A DNA stretch of 64,000 nucleotides. It comes from Bog-756 sp963738545 (GTDB lineage: Bacteria > Actinomycetota > Acidimicrobiia > Acidimicrobiales > RAAP-2). The DNA lies in the NCBI GenBank assembly GCA_963738545.1, contig CAVTXA010000007.1, positions 1,203,151 through 1,267,150 on the forward strand. Reading direction: 5' to 3'. Shown here piece by piece: positions 44,001-51,031 of this stretch. The notes beneath the pieces were generated by a model. It was not told the DNA's origin. It saw only the letters and a list, made by a program, of their open reading frames with translations, and did not search any database. The translations under genes were made by a program, and so were the position numbers. The number at the start of each line of letters is the position of its first letter. Within the stretch, counting starts at the first letter, position 1.

Positions 44001-45706
44001 GCGCCGTTCAGCTGGTAGAGGTAGCCGGTGATCGCCGCACTGGAGGAGGGGGCGGTGAAGTTGACCTGAAGCGCGCCGTCCTGGGGGCTGATCGAGGTGA
44101 TGGTGGGGGCTCCGGGAGGGCCGTAGGGCGTCAGGGTGCCCGTGGGTGCGGAGAGCGGTCCGTCACCGTACGAGTTCACCGCCTCCACCTCGAAGATGTA
44201 GCCGGTTCCATTGGTCAATCCGGACAACGTGGCCGAGGTGGCGTTGGAGCCGGTGTCATCGGAGCTCCAGGTGGAACCACCGTTGCTCGAGTACTGGATG
44301 ATGTAGTCACTGATCGCCGCAGCACCGGCGTTGGGTGCTGTCCACTGGAGTCCCACGCTGGCATTGCCGGCCGTTCCGGACACGGCGGTCGGAATTCCGG
44401 GGATGCCGGTCGAATAGGTGATTACCACGGAGCCGTCGTAGGCGGCACCGGGGTCTTTGAAGGTGTTGGTCCCGGTCGGCGATCCCCCGTTGGAGTCGGA
44501 ATAGAACGGGTCACTGCCCACCAGTCCGGCGATACCCGCCGTCGAGTTCTGGCCCGGGCTGGCCCCTTGGCCATACCACTCGTCCGAGCTCCCCGATCCG
44601 AACTGATCGTTTCCCGCTGCGCCACCAGCGGCGCCGCCCCCGCCCCCGGCACCTCCACCGCCGTCGCATCCAGCCTCGCCAGACGGTGCGTTGGCGTTGA
44701 AGTACTGGTTGGCGTTGCTCCCGGTCGAACCACCGCACTGGGTGAACACGGCAATCCCCTGCTGTCCCTGGGTGGTCAGGCCGGACAGGGGGGAAGGGCT
44801 CTGGATGGTGTTGTGGGACGAGCAGTTGGTTGTGCAGCCAGCCGGAAGACCGTAGGTGATCGGAGTGGGCGTGGACTGAGGAACGTAGGCGGACAGGCTG
44901 ATCTGCCCCTTCACCAAGGCGTACTGGCCCGAGCCACCACTCCCGCCGCCTCCACCCGCCACGATGGTCCCCACGCTGGTGGGAGCGCTCGAGCTGCTCC
45001 CCACCTCCACAGCGGTGGCCGCTCCCCCTGAGCCCCCATAGCCCGAGCAGCCGTTGTACCCGGGGGCCCCACCCATCCCGCCGTCGTACTGGGTGAGTGG
45101 GCTGAGGCCACCCACGGCGTCATTGGCGTCGGTGGGAGACGAAGCATCCTGACCGGCGGTGCATGCGGGGTCGATCGACTCGTCACCACCGGAACCCACG
45201 GCGATGGTGAGGTACTCCCCTGGCGTCACCGACATGGTGCCGGTCACCTCACCCTGGTAGCCACCCGCCGGCGGACGACCCGATGAGTCGGCACCACCCC
45301 AGCTGCCTTGTCCACCCAGTGCGGTGAGTGTCAGTGAGGTGACACCGGCCGGGACGGTGAAGTTCTGCAAGGTGTCACTGTCGAAGCCGAAGGTTTGGGT
45401 GACGGTGGACGGAGTCGTGGCACCGGCGGAGGAGAGGAGACCGGTCGCCGGAAGCGCCAGGCCGCTCGACATGCCCACGACCACAGCGGCGAGCCAGGCC
45501 ACCGTCCGCCGCAGCCGCTTCCTCGAGCCGGAGCGGCGCAACGGGGCTGTGCCACGGTTGGTCCGATCGGAGGTCAGCCTCCCCGCGCTGCGAACCGCCG
45601 CGCCCACACCGGGCTCGGCCGACGGCGCCACTCCCCGGGATGCCCGCGGCTCGGAGCCACCGAAGGCGTCCCCGCCGGAATCCGTAGGGAGTGCATCCTT
45701 GGACAT
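38093..45706 (-). CDS. Giant secreted repeat protein: Gly-rich, Fn3, He_PIG and GYWLVASDGG repeats
   Basis: A 2537-residue protein. About 65 unusual N-terminal residues precede a signal-type helix (about 68-97). A Gly-rich beta domain (about 100-430) follows, then about twelve Fn3 domains (434-1585), each marked by VPGAPxITS, and eight He_PIG Ig-like domains (1585-2280) with SLPAGLTLNTATGAVTGTP. The end is a set of roughly 42-residue GYWLVASDGGVFxFGDA repeats (2283-2537), probably a beta-propeller. No LPxTG-type sorting signal is seen. It looks like a surface adhesin or matrix protein. Two 42-residue units are almost identical at the DNA level. Confidence 0.85.
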   Translation of the reverse strand: MSKDALPTDSGGDAFGGSEPRASRGVAPSAEPGVGAAVRSAGRLTSDRTNRGTAPLRRSGSRKRLRRTVAWLAAVVVGMSSGLALPATGLLSSAGATTPSTVTQTFGFDSDTLQNFTVPAGVTSLTLTALGGQGSWGGADSSGRPPAGGYQGEVTGTMSVTPGEYLTIAVGSGGDESIDPACTAGQDASSPTDANDAVGGLSPLTQYDGGMGGAPGYNGCSGYGGSGGAATAVEVGSSSSAPTSVGTIVAGGGGGSGGSGQYALVKGQISLSAYVPQSTPTPITYGLPAGCTTNCSSHNTIQSPSPLSGLTTQGQQGIAVFTQCGGSTGSNANQYFNANAPSGEAGCDGGGGAGGGGGAAGGAAGNDQFGSGSSDEWYGQGASPGQNSTAGIAGLVGSDPFYSDSNGGSPTGTNTFKDPGAAYDGSVVITYSTGIPGIPTAVSGTAGNASVGLQWTAPNAGAAAISDYIIQYSSNGGSTWSSDDTGSNATSATLSGLTNGTGYIFEVEAVNSYGDGPLSAPTGTLTPYGPPGAPTITSISPQDGALQVNFTAPSSSAAITGYLYQLNGAGPWYSSSATSSPLTISGLADGTSYSVVIEAVSSVGTGADSNAVSQTPVAVPGAPSITSVQVGSTSASIAFTPGSDGGSTITGYRYSTNGGGTWTNTSTTSPVSVSGLSPGTTYAFELEAVNLSGNSSAVSTSFITTTAPAAPVIATVISGNQSLTASFTAPASGGSPITDYDWSTDGGSTWYSEGLAGTPCQASGGSSVTCAITALSADGSTPLANGTSYPVEIRAVNGVGAGAASVSHPGTPSTTPTAPTITTGSGGMVAANQALTVSFSPPTSTGGSAVTAYQYSTDAGATWQSRTDGQSATATTMTISTLSADGVTPLTNGSTYGVEIRAVNAAGAGPGSAVAVGIPVTVPAAPTITSVTSENGALGVSFTPASNGGSAVTAYEYSVDGSTWTATGSLSPTFTIANLTDGTSYPVEVRADNALGDSLPSPAVSGIPATVPGQPTITSTARGNATISVTYAEPSSGGSAILAYQYSTDAGVTWQNASSTADPMVITTLSTNGATSIANGTEYPVEVRAVNAIGDSLASSPVEAAPATVPGAPAVTLTPGNGVITVAAPVANNGGSSITGIDYSLNGGPFISTGTTSSTFTITGLNNGTSYSVSVRSDNAIGSGAPSAPTSATPRTVPGAPTDVLAASDSASADVSWTAPTSNGGSPVTGYTATAYTSAAGSTTVGTACTTTTALVCTVTGLTNGTTYYVGVVATNAAGTSASSSPLQPVTPIARPGAPSITSIASGDSYLAVSFTAGTAGGDPITSYQYSLDGGITWTNASGTASPIYVNGLTDGTSYPVTLRAVSSAGVGASSSSLSGTPYTFPNAPSATSITANGGNSTAVVTWAAPAFNGGAAISNQTVNGVSDSAYTVTAFSAPTAGNQITTCSTSGALTCTLTGLTNGTTYYVSIQAGNAAGLSQRSTPRVAVTPSVDPGAVTAVTAVAGEGSASLSWTPGSTGQSAITNYTIWYSSGGSYVQFPRAASTATTATVTGLTNGTTYTFEVDAVNAQGTGPASSPSNPVIPLGPTIISAALSGGEVGVAYSATPTATGGTNPYTWSVTGGSLPAGLTLNSATGAVIGTPTASGPSTFVLVATDASNGSATQAESMGITAAPGITSVALPAGEVGVAYSATPTATGGTNPYTWSVAGGSLPAGLTLNTATGAVTGTPTASGTSTFVLEVTDTVGGTGTQAESVVVVGAPAIASSPLTGGEIGVAYVGAPSVSGGTSPYTWSLTSGSLPAGLTLNTATGAVTGTPTASGTSTFTLEVTDADAQHGTQAESMHIVAAPTVTSPPLTGGEIGVAYVGAPSVGGGTSPYTWSLTSGSLPAGLTLNTTTGAVSGTPTASGTSTFTLEVSDAAGQLATQAEFLHIVAAPTVTSPALAGGEVGVAYAGAPSVSGGTSPYVWTLTSGSLPTGLTLNTASGAVTGTPTSSGTSTFTLVATDADGQLAIQAESVAVAADPSIGSTPLPHGETGVSYAGTPVISGGTAPYTWSVAAGSLPAGLTLNTATGAVTGTPTTGGTSAFTLEATDADGQHATQTESVSVAEVPAVTSSALADGEVGVPFAVTPTVQFGLGPFTWTVTGGGLPAGLTLDSATGAVTGTPTTSGTYHFTLVVTDSSQQRSTQAEAVTVAAAPIAMGGGTLNADVGVAIGDQLSTRGGTGPYVWSVASGSMPPGVVISPTGTISGVPADAGTFTVDVMVTDSWGRVAVEPLTVVVTPTSLNSRRMASTPDGNGYWIATPDGTVTAFGDAHSYGSMAARHLNQPIVGITATPDGGGYWLVASDGGIFAFGDARYLGSEGGHHLNRTVVGMADTPDGAGYWLVASDGGVFTFGDAGFFGSTGSWHLNQPVVGMAASPDGHGYWLVASDGGVFTFGDAGFFGSTGSWHLNQPVVGMAASPEGHGYWLVASDGGVFAFGDAPYDGSQAGHRLNSPVDSIEATQDGHGYWLVAGDGGVFAFGGAAFVGSLPQGSTPPS
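38291..38546 (-). repeat. Near-perfect 126-base tandem repeat in the giant gene
   Basis: The segment starting at 38291 recurs with a 126-base step at 38417, and the next copy starts at 38543. The first two units differ by one or two bases (for example T versus G at the GACC-TCGGG junction). 126 bases equals 42 codons, one repeat of the C-terminal domain, so the copies are a recent in-frame duplication. Confidence 0.85.
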
Positions 45707-46255
45707 GCACGGAAACTCGACCCTTCCGACCTGGGCCTTTAGCGCCGACCGGGACGCTACGCGTGCCGATCGCTACCTCCACGTGAGCCGATCTGGGACT
45801 AAAATGCAGGTGAGAGCAAAGATTTTATGGACTGCGGAGCGTAAGAGCACCGCAAAAAAACTTTTCTGGCTCCACGGCCCGAGCGGGCCCATTCCGGAGG
45901 GGCGGGGCCGATTTTGCCAGCTGGGCCCGCCAACTCCCGGGTGCCCTCGTATCCGATGGGACGAAGTCACACTGACGTAGGGCGTCGTGCGCTCGCCGGA
46001 CCGGAGAGAACACGGCCGCCGGTTGTTGTCGCCCACAGCCATTGACCAGGCTTCGGATCGCTTGTGTCGTCGAGCATCGCGTGTCCCGTTGTCTGCTGTG
46101 CTGCCAGGAACCGATGTCACGGTTCGCTCCACCGACCCGAACGTTTCGAGGGTCCGGGCCGTCCGATGTGGTCACTCGAACAAGGACAATCGTCCAGTGT
46201 TACCGTGCGTTTCGGCGGCGGCTACGAGATACGGGGCAGCCGATAAGGAGGCACG
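45707..46255. other. Long non-coding gap, AT-richer than its surroundings
   Basis: 549 bases between the divergent starts of the giant gene and the DUF3303-like gene. Bases 45800-45870 are unusually AT-rich, with a run of seven A, and hold an imperfect stem TGCGG (45833-45837)/CCGCA (45850-45854). The run is on the wrong side for an intrinsic terminator in either direction. Promoters for both genes should lie here, and a long 5' leader for the giant gene is possible. I recognise no known riboswitch. Confidence 0.45.
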
Positions 46256-46567
46256 ATGCAGTTCATGACTACGTGGACGCTCCGTGATGGGAACGGCGAC
46301 TCAAGCGAGCGAATCGCAGAGGGAAAGAAGATTCTCGAGGCATTTGGTCGGTGGACGGTGCCGGAGGGCGAGACCATGATCGCCTTCGTCCTTCGAGCCG
46401 ATGGAAATGGTGGCTGCGCCATCAGCGAATCGGATGACGCCACGTCGTTGGCCGATGCCGCGACAAAGTTCAGCGCCTGGTACACCTGGGAGATCGTGCC
46501 GGTCATGGATCTGAACGATCCGAAGACGATCGAGTTCCTGATCAACGCTTCGACCTTCCACGACTGA
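46256..46567 (+). CDS. Small DUF3303-like protein
   Basis: A 103-residue soluble protein beginning MQFMTTWTLRDGN, with a central FVLRADGNGGCAISESDD strand region and a WYTWEIVPVMD near the end. This layout is like DUF3303 (ferredoxin-like alpha-beta barrel) proteins. AAGGAGG stands before ATG 46256, a very good ribosome site. It is monocistronic between two minus-strand genes. The function is unknown. Confidence 0.7.
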   Translation: MQFMTTWTLRDGNGDSSERIAEGKKILEAFGRWTVPEGETMIAFVLRADGNGGCAISESDDATSLADAATKFSAWYTWEIVPVMDLNDPKTIEFLINASTFHD

Positions 46568-46712
46568 AGATCCATTCGTCGGCTGGCCTCAGGACGGCGC
46601 GGACCTTCGTCCGGACCGTCCTTGTTCAGGCCGCCGGTGACCTGGGCCCGTTGCCCGGACGGTACACAACGATGGCATCGCCGAACGTAACTCCGTTGGC
46701 TCCGCCCGCCCC

Positions 46713-47885
46713 TCACCGAGTGCGAGAGGCCCAGGCCGCGAGACCCTCATCGGAGAGGAACGTTGCGAAACCGGTCTCGGCTGCACCCACCAACGGTGCG
46801 TCGTCCAGCAAGCGAGCCGGAACGACGGGGGGGGCGGTAGCCGCTCTGAACTGCATGAGTCCGGCGAGGTAGGCGGTCGCGACCTCCTCGCCGGCGACAG
46901 CAAGGATGTCACGACCCAGTCCCCCGATGGTGACGACGCTCGGATCGAAGGCGTTGACGAGGCCGGCTGCACCACGACCGACCGACCGACCCATTGCCCG
47001 CACGGCCTCGAGCTCCGCCGGGCCACCGTCCCGGGCTGCAGCGATGACCCGCCTCATGAACGTGACCTCGTCCGAGGGTATGGGCTGTCGGAGGGTCTGG
47101 GCCAGGGCCAGTCCGTTGAGATCGGTGTTCCAACAGCCGTAGGCGCCACATCGGCACCGCAAGGTCGGGTCCCCAAAGGGCATATGGCCGAACTCGCCCG
47201 CCATCCCGTTGGCTCCAAGCAGGACGTTGCCGCCGTCGATGAGGGCACCACCCAGGCCCGAGTCCATAAAGAGGTGCACCATGGTCTCGGCACCGACGGC
47301 GGCGCCACGTTTGGACTCGGCCAGGGCAGCGAAGGTGGCGTCGTTGCCGGCAACCAAGCGGCAGTCGAGCCCGAGACGGGGCCAGAGCACCGAGAGGTCG
47401 ACCTCGCGCCAGCCGAGGTTGGGCGCCAGGACCAGGTCATGGCCCGTCACCGTTCCTGGGACGGCGATGGCCACGGACCGTACTCGGCTGCCGTACCTTC
47501 GACGGAACCGCTTCAGCTGGGTCGTGATCGCCGTGAACACAGCCACTTGGTCGCGCTGATGTGGGCCCTCGACCATCTCGACCGTGCCCCCACCTAGCTC
47601 GACCATCGCCACACGCCAGGTCTCGTGGGCGATGGCAACCGCAGCGACCAATGGCCCGTCAGGGTGCGGGTGGAGGGACGTGGTCGGTCGGCCGCGAGTC
47701 CCGGTGGAGGGAAGCGCCCGTTCAGACAGGAGATCGAGAACCACCAGCCGAGCGATGGTTTCGGTGGCAAATCCACTCGACATTTTCAGCTCGAGGCCCA
47801 CCGCCGACCGGGAGATACCGGGTTCGTTGTGGACGGCGCGTAACAGGGCCAACTGGCCTGACACTCGTGTCGTCGGTCGTTGCAC
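46713..47885 (-). CDS. ROK-family transcriptional repressor
   Basis: A 390-residue regulator. The N-terminal winged helix is about 8-65 (LLRAVHNEPGISRSAVGLEL). The C-terminal ROK sugar-kinase-like domain has DSGLGGALIDGGNVLLGANGMAGEFGH in shortened form DSGLGGALIDGG, and the zinc motif RCRCGAYGCW. It starts with GTG 47885, which has GAGGAG upstream. It is divergent from the MFS gene with overlapping promoters, so it most likely represses that operon in response to a sugar. Confidence 0.88.
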   Translation of the reverse strand: MQRPTTRVSGQLALLRAVHNEPGISRSAVGLELKMSSGFATETIARLVVLDLLSERALPSTGTRGRPTTSLHPHPDGPLVAAVAIAHETWRVAMVELGGGTVEMVEGPHQRDQVAVFTAITTQLKRFRRRYGSRVRSVAIAVPGTVTGHDLVLAPNLGWREVDLSVLWPRLGLDCRLVAGNDATFAALAESKRGAAVGAETMVHLFMDSGLGGALIDGGNVLLGANGMAGEFGHMPFGDPTLRCRCGAYGCWNTDLNGLALAQTLRQPIPSDEVTFMRRVIAAARDGGPAELEAVRAMGRSVGRGAAGLVNAFDPSVVTIGGLGRDILAVAGEEVATAYLAGLMQFRAATAPPVVPARLLDDAPLVGAAETGFATFLSDEGLAAWASRTR

Positions 47886-47905
47886 ACGCTCTCCTCGGAA
47901 TTATT

Positions 47906-47926
47906 TACTCTGTGACCGAGTATAAT
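47906..47926. promoter_or_regulatory. Overlapping divergent promoters with inverted repeat (ROK/MFS)
   Basis: TACTC (47906-47910) and GAGTA (47918-47922) form an inverted repeat with a seven-base centre. TATAAT at 47921-47926 is seven bases before GTG 47934 of the MFS gene, the geometry of a leaderless mRNA. On the other strand TATACT (47925-47920) is a -10 candidate for the ROK gene. The two -10 boxes share the same bases, so the two transcripts probably compete, and the inverted repeat is a likely ROK operator. Confidence 0.6.
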
Positions 47927-47933
47927 CGGTGAG

Positions 47934-49247
47934 GTGACCCTCGCCGAAGGTCTTCCACGTTCAGTCAACACCGATCGCAAGTCGATGATGGGGTTGATGG
48001 CGATGGCCACCGCTGCCTTCGTCTATGTGACTGCGGAGACCCTACCGGTGGGCCTCCTGCCCCAGATGGCTGCCGGTCTGCACGTTCGGGACGGGGCCAT
48101 CGGGCTTCTGGTGACGATCTATGCCGGCGTGGCCGGGTTCACGGCCATCCCGCTGACGGCACTGACCAACCAGCTGTCCCGTCGCCGGGTTGTCGTCTTG
48201 GCGGCCCTCATCCTTGCTGTTTCGCAACTGGCCATGGCGATGTCCCCCAACTACGCCATGGTGCTCGGCGCCAGGGTCGTGTGTGCCTTTGCCCACGGGG
48301 TGTTCTGGTCGGTGGTGGCTCCCGTGGCCGCCCGCTTGGTCGCACCGGAGCGGGCCGGCCGGGCAACGGCGGTGGTGTTCACGGGAAACTCTCTGGCCTT
48401 GGTGCTCGGCACGCCACTCGCCACCGCAGTGGGCGACGTCCTCGGGTGGCGGGTCGCCACCGCACTGGTAGCCGCCGTGGCCGCCATGAGTGCCATCGCC
48501 ATGCGCCTTGCGCTCCCCCTGCTTCCATCAGAGGCACCAACAGGAAATGCGTGGTCACGGTTGGCAACCATCCCTTCGGCATTGCGGAGCCGTTCGTTGG
48601 TCGCAGTGTCCGCGGTGACCGCACTGTTGGTCGTCGGCCACTTCACGGCGTACACGTACATCGCCAACTTGGTCCACAGTGATGCGGGACTCACCGGGCT
48701 CGGCCTCTCTGCCGTACTCCTCGCCTACGGCATGGCCGGAGTCGGCGGTCTCCGCCTCACCGGCCGGGTCAGCGACCACCGACCACGGCTGGCCGCGCTG
48801 ACGTGTGCGATCGCCATCACCTTGGCCCTGGCCGCCCTGCTCACGATCGGACCCGGCTCGGTCGGGTTCACAATCGGTGCCATCGTGGTTTGGGGCGCAG
48901 CGTTTACCGCCCTGCCGGTATGCCTCCAGTCGGCGGTTCTGCGGGTCGCTCCGAGGTCGCCCGACACGGCCTCGGCCCTGTATGTCGTGGCCTTCCAGAT
49001 CGGGATCGGGGGCGGCGCACTCGTCGGGTCCATCCTGGTGGACGGTGGGCGCCTGGACGCGCTCCCCCTCGCCGGCTTCGTGTTTGCCGCCCTCGGGACG
49101 GTGGTCCTCCTGGCGAGCCGGCGCGCCTTCCCCCGCACGATCGAAGCCCCACCTGCTTCCAGCCGGGATGGCGGCGATCCCCCCATGACGCTCCCCCGTT
49201 ACGAGCTTTGTGATGCCACGACCCATGTATCGGAGGTACTGCGGTGA
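47934..49247 (+). CDS. MFS efflux transporter, sugar-efflux/DHA1-like
   Basis: A 437-residue transporter with twelve hydrophobic segments. The loop between helices 2 and 3 reads TNQLSRRRVVVLAAL, the A-like MFS motif in altered form. It resembles AraJ/SotB-type proton antiporters. GTG 47934 has no ribosome site but sits exactly where a leaderless message would begin. The stop overlaps the HAD start (GTGA). With a ROK repressor and a HAD phosphatase it probably exports a sugar or sugar derivative. Confidence 0.83.
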   Translation: MTLAEGLPRSVNTDRKSMMGLMAMATAAFVYVTAETLPVGLLPQMAAGLHVRDGAIGLLVTIYAGVAGFTAIPLTALTNQLSRRRVVVLAALILAVSQLAMAMSPNYAMVLGARVVCAFAHGVFWSVVAPVAARLVAPERAGRATAVVFTGNSLALVLGTPLATAVGDVLGWRVATALVAAVAAMSAIAMRLALPLLPSEAPTGNAWSRLATIPSALRSRSLVAVSAVTALLVVGHFTAYTYIANLVHSDAGLTGLGLSAVLLAYGMAGVGGLRLTGRVSDHRPRLAALTCAIAITLALAALLTIGPGSVGFTIGAIVVWGAAFTALPVCLQSAVLRVAPRSPDTASALYVVAFQIGIGGGALVGSILVDGGRLDALPLAGFVFAALGTVVLLASRRAFPRTIEAPPASSRDGGDPPMTLPRYELCDATTHVSEVLR

Positions 49248-49915
49248 TCGGGGCCAGGCTGCAGCTCCGTGTCGAGGCCCTGTTGGTCGACATGGATGGG
49301 ACCCTCCTCGACAGCACGGCGGCCATCGAAACCGGTTGGCGGTTGTTTGCCGAACGCTGGGGTATCGATCCCGACGACCTCCTCGGCCAGATCCACGGTC
49401 GGCGAGCAGCCGACGTCATCGCCCAGTACGCATCCCAACTTCCGGTTTCCCTGGAGGAGGCGATGGCCGACCACCAGCAGAACAGCGGCATTCGCCTCGC
49501 CGACGTGGAGGCCCTTCCTGGCGCCCTGCGCCTCTTGCGCTCCACACCGGGTGACCGGCTCGTCGTGGTCTCCAGCGGAACCAGAGCCGAGATACTCCTG
49601 CGGCTGGAGGCAGCAGGGCTTCCTCGAGTTCCCTTCATTGTCGGTGCCGATGACGTCGACCGGGGTAAGCCGTCACCCGATCCCTACCGCATGGGAGCAC
49701 GGATCTTGGGGCTCGATCCGGCCCGATGCCTGGCTCTTGAGGACGCTCCAGCCGGGATCGAGTCAGCCGGCGATGCCGGGTGCACCACCGTCGGTCTCCT
49801 GACGACCCACGTCGCGACCGAGATGATCGGAGCAACGTACCTGGTCAAGGACCTCTCGGCGATCGAGGTGACGTCGACCAGTGGCCTCCTCTCCATCACC
49901 GCGTCAACGTGCTGA
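49244..49915 (+). CDS. HAD-family sugar phosphatase
   Basis: A 223-residue HAD hydrolase of subfamily IA. Motif I is LLVDMDGTLLDST, motif II is VVVSSGTRAE, motif III Lys is in RGKPSPDPY and motif IV is ALEDAPAG. The pattern is that of 2-deoxyglucose-6-phosphatase/glycerol-3-phosphatase-type enzymes. GTG 49244 overlaps the MFS stop by four bases. Dephosphorylation followed by efflux would relieve sugar-phosphate stress. Confidence 0.87.
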   Translation: MIGARLQLRVEALLVDMDGTLLDSTAAIETGWRLFAERWGIDPDDLLGQIHGRRAADVIAQYASQLPVSLEEAMADHQQNSGIRLADVEALPGALRLLRSTPGDRLVVVSSGTRAEILLRLEAAGLPRVPFIVGADDVDRGKPSPDPYRMGARILGLDPARCLALEDAPAGIESAGDAGCTTVGLLTTHVATEMIGATYLVKDLSAIEVTSTSGLLSITASTC

Positions 49916-50095
49916 GGAACCCGGTGCACGACGCATCGTGTCCTGGATCCACGCCGTAGTCGTACGAACGGTCAACGATCTCTCGATCTGGGTACACCGC
50001 GGACGCCGCTGGCTCGGTGCTCGTCCGGTCGAGAACGCGATGCCCTTCAGGTCGCCGCAGGTCCGGCCACCCCCCACGGTCGGCCGATTCGGACC

Positions 50096-50458
50096 TCAGG
50101 CGTCGATGGTGGCCCGGAGCTCGGCCAGGCGGTCACGATTGAGCGAGTACCAGACCCACTTCCCCCGCCGCTCACCTGTCACCAGCCCCGCTTCACTCAG
50201 AACCTTCAGATGGTGGGAGACGGTGGGCTGGCTCTTCCCCAGGGGCGCGACGAGGTCACACACGCATGTCTCCTGGTCGGGTGCTGCGGCCAGGATGCTG
50301 AGCACGCGGAGCCGGACGGGGTCGGCCAGGGCACTGAATCCTCGGGCCAGTTCGGTGGCGTCATCGACCTCGAGGGGTGCCGCCAGAACCGAGGTGCAGC
50401 AGGAACCTGCATCGGTCACCGCAAGCGAGGTGGTTGAGGGGCCCATGCGATCTCCCAT
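50096..50458 (-). CDS. arsR: ArsR-family metalloregulator
   Basis: A 120-residue winged-helix repressor. The helix-turn-helix KSQPTVSHHLKVLSEAGLV and wing RGKWVWYSLN are clear. ETCVCDL carries the CxC pair that binds As(III) in classical ArsR proteins, and SCCTS near the N-terminus has two more cysteines. It is divergent from the arsI gene. The 180 bases upstream of its end (49916-50095) show no gene. Confidence 0.88.
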   Translation of the reverse strand: MGDRMGPSTTSLAVTDAGSCCTSVLAAPLEVDDATELARGFSALADPVRLRVLSILAAAPDQETCVCDLVAPLGKSQPTVSHHLKVLSEAGLVTGERRGKWVWYSLNRDRLAELRATIDA

Positions 50459-50470
50459 TGACAGTTATCG

Positions 50471-50503
50471 ATGTATCATCCATACTCAATGTATCGAACA
50501 TTG
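50471..50503. promoter_or_regulatory. Candidate ArsR operator region
   Basis: Between the divergent arsR and arsI starts, ATGTATC occurs at 50471-50477 and again at 50489-50495, 18 bases apart. CAATGT (50487-50492) and ACATTG (50498-50503) form an inverted repeat with a five-base centre. Either could be the ArsR site. Confidence 0.5.
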
Positions 50504-50526
50504 TCGATCTTAGCGGGGTTTCCACC

Positions 50527-51015
50527 ATGGCAAGAGTCCAGCTCGCCCTCAACGTCTCCGATCTCGAGCAGGCGGTCGCCTTCTACTCGAGGCTGTTCGA
50601 CGCTGCGCCGGCCAAGCGTCAGCCCGGCTACGCCAACTTCGCCATCGCCGACCCGCCTCTCAAGCTCGTCCTGATAGAGCGTGCCGAGGTCCGTGGTGAC
50701 GGAGTGGCCGGTGCCCTCAATCATCTCGGCGTGGAGGTAGCCACGCCGAGCGATGTAGCAGCCGCGACTGGGCGGCTCTCCGACGAGGGGCTCGAGACCG
50801 AAGTGCAAAGCCAGACCACCTGTTGTTTCGCGGTACAGGACAAGGTGTGGGTCCACGACCCCGACGGAGCGCCATGGGAGGTCTACACCGTCTTGGCCGA
50901 CGCGCCGGCCGAGCGTGGGATCGCCGGTGACGGCTCGTGCTGCGTGCCCGAGGCCCACGAAGGCGTGCCCGTCAAGGTCGCTGACAGGTCTGCCCGGTCA
51001 AGGTTGTGCTGCTGA
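50527..51015 (+). CDS. arsI: ArsI/CadI-type VOC protein (C-As lyase)
   Basis: A 162-residue VOC protein. H66 (NHLGVE) and E118 (PWEVY) are likely iron ligands. The vicinal cysteines C99-C100 in QTTCCFAVQDKVWVHDPDG are the marker of ArsI, which cleaves the carbon-arsenic bond of trivalent organoarsenicals such as methylarsenite. CadI proteins share the pattern. It leads the plus-strand arsenic genes and overlaps the region just before aqpS. Extra cysteine pairs close to the C-terminus are unusual. Confidence 0.82.
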   Translation: MARVQLALNVSDLEQAVAFYSRLFDAAPAKRQPGYANFAIADPPLKLVLIERAEVRGDGVAGALNHLGVEVATPSDVAAATGRLSDEGLETEVQSQTTCCFAVQDKVWVHDPDGAPWEVYTVLADAPAERGIAGDGSCCVPEAHEGVPVKVADRSARSRLCC

Positions 51016-51031
51016 CTCTGGGCTCCAGAGG

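Noticed and set aside
45833..45860. Stem with A7 run as an intrinsic terminator
   Set aside because: For the plus strand the run is A rather than T, and for the minus strand the T run precedes the stem, so neither direction has terminator form.
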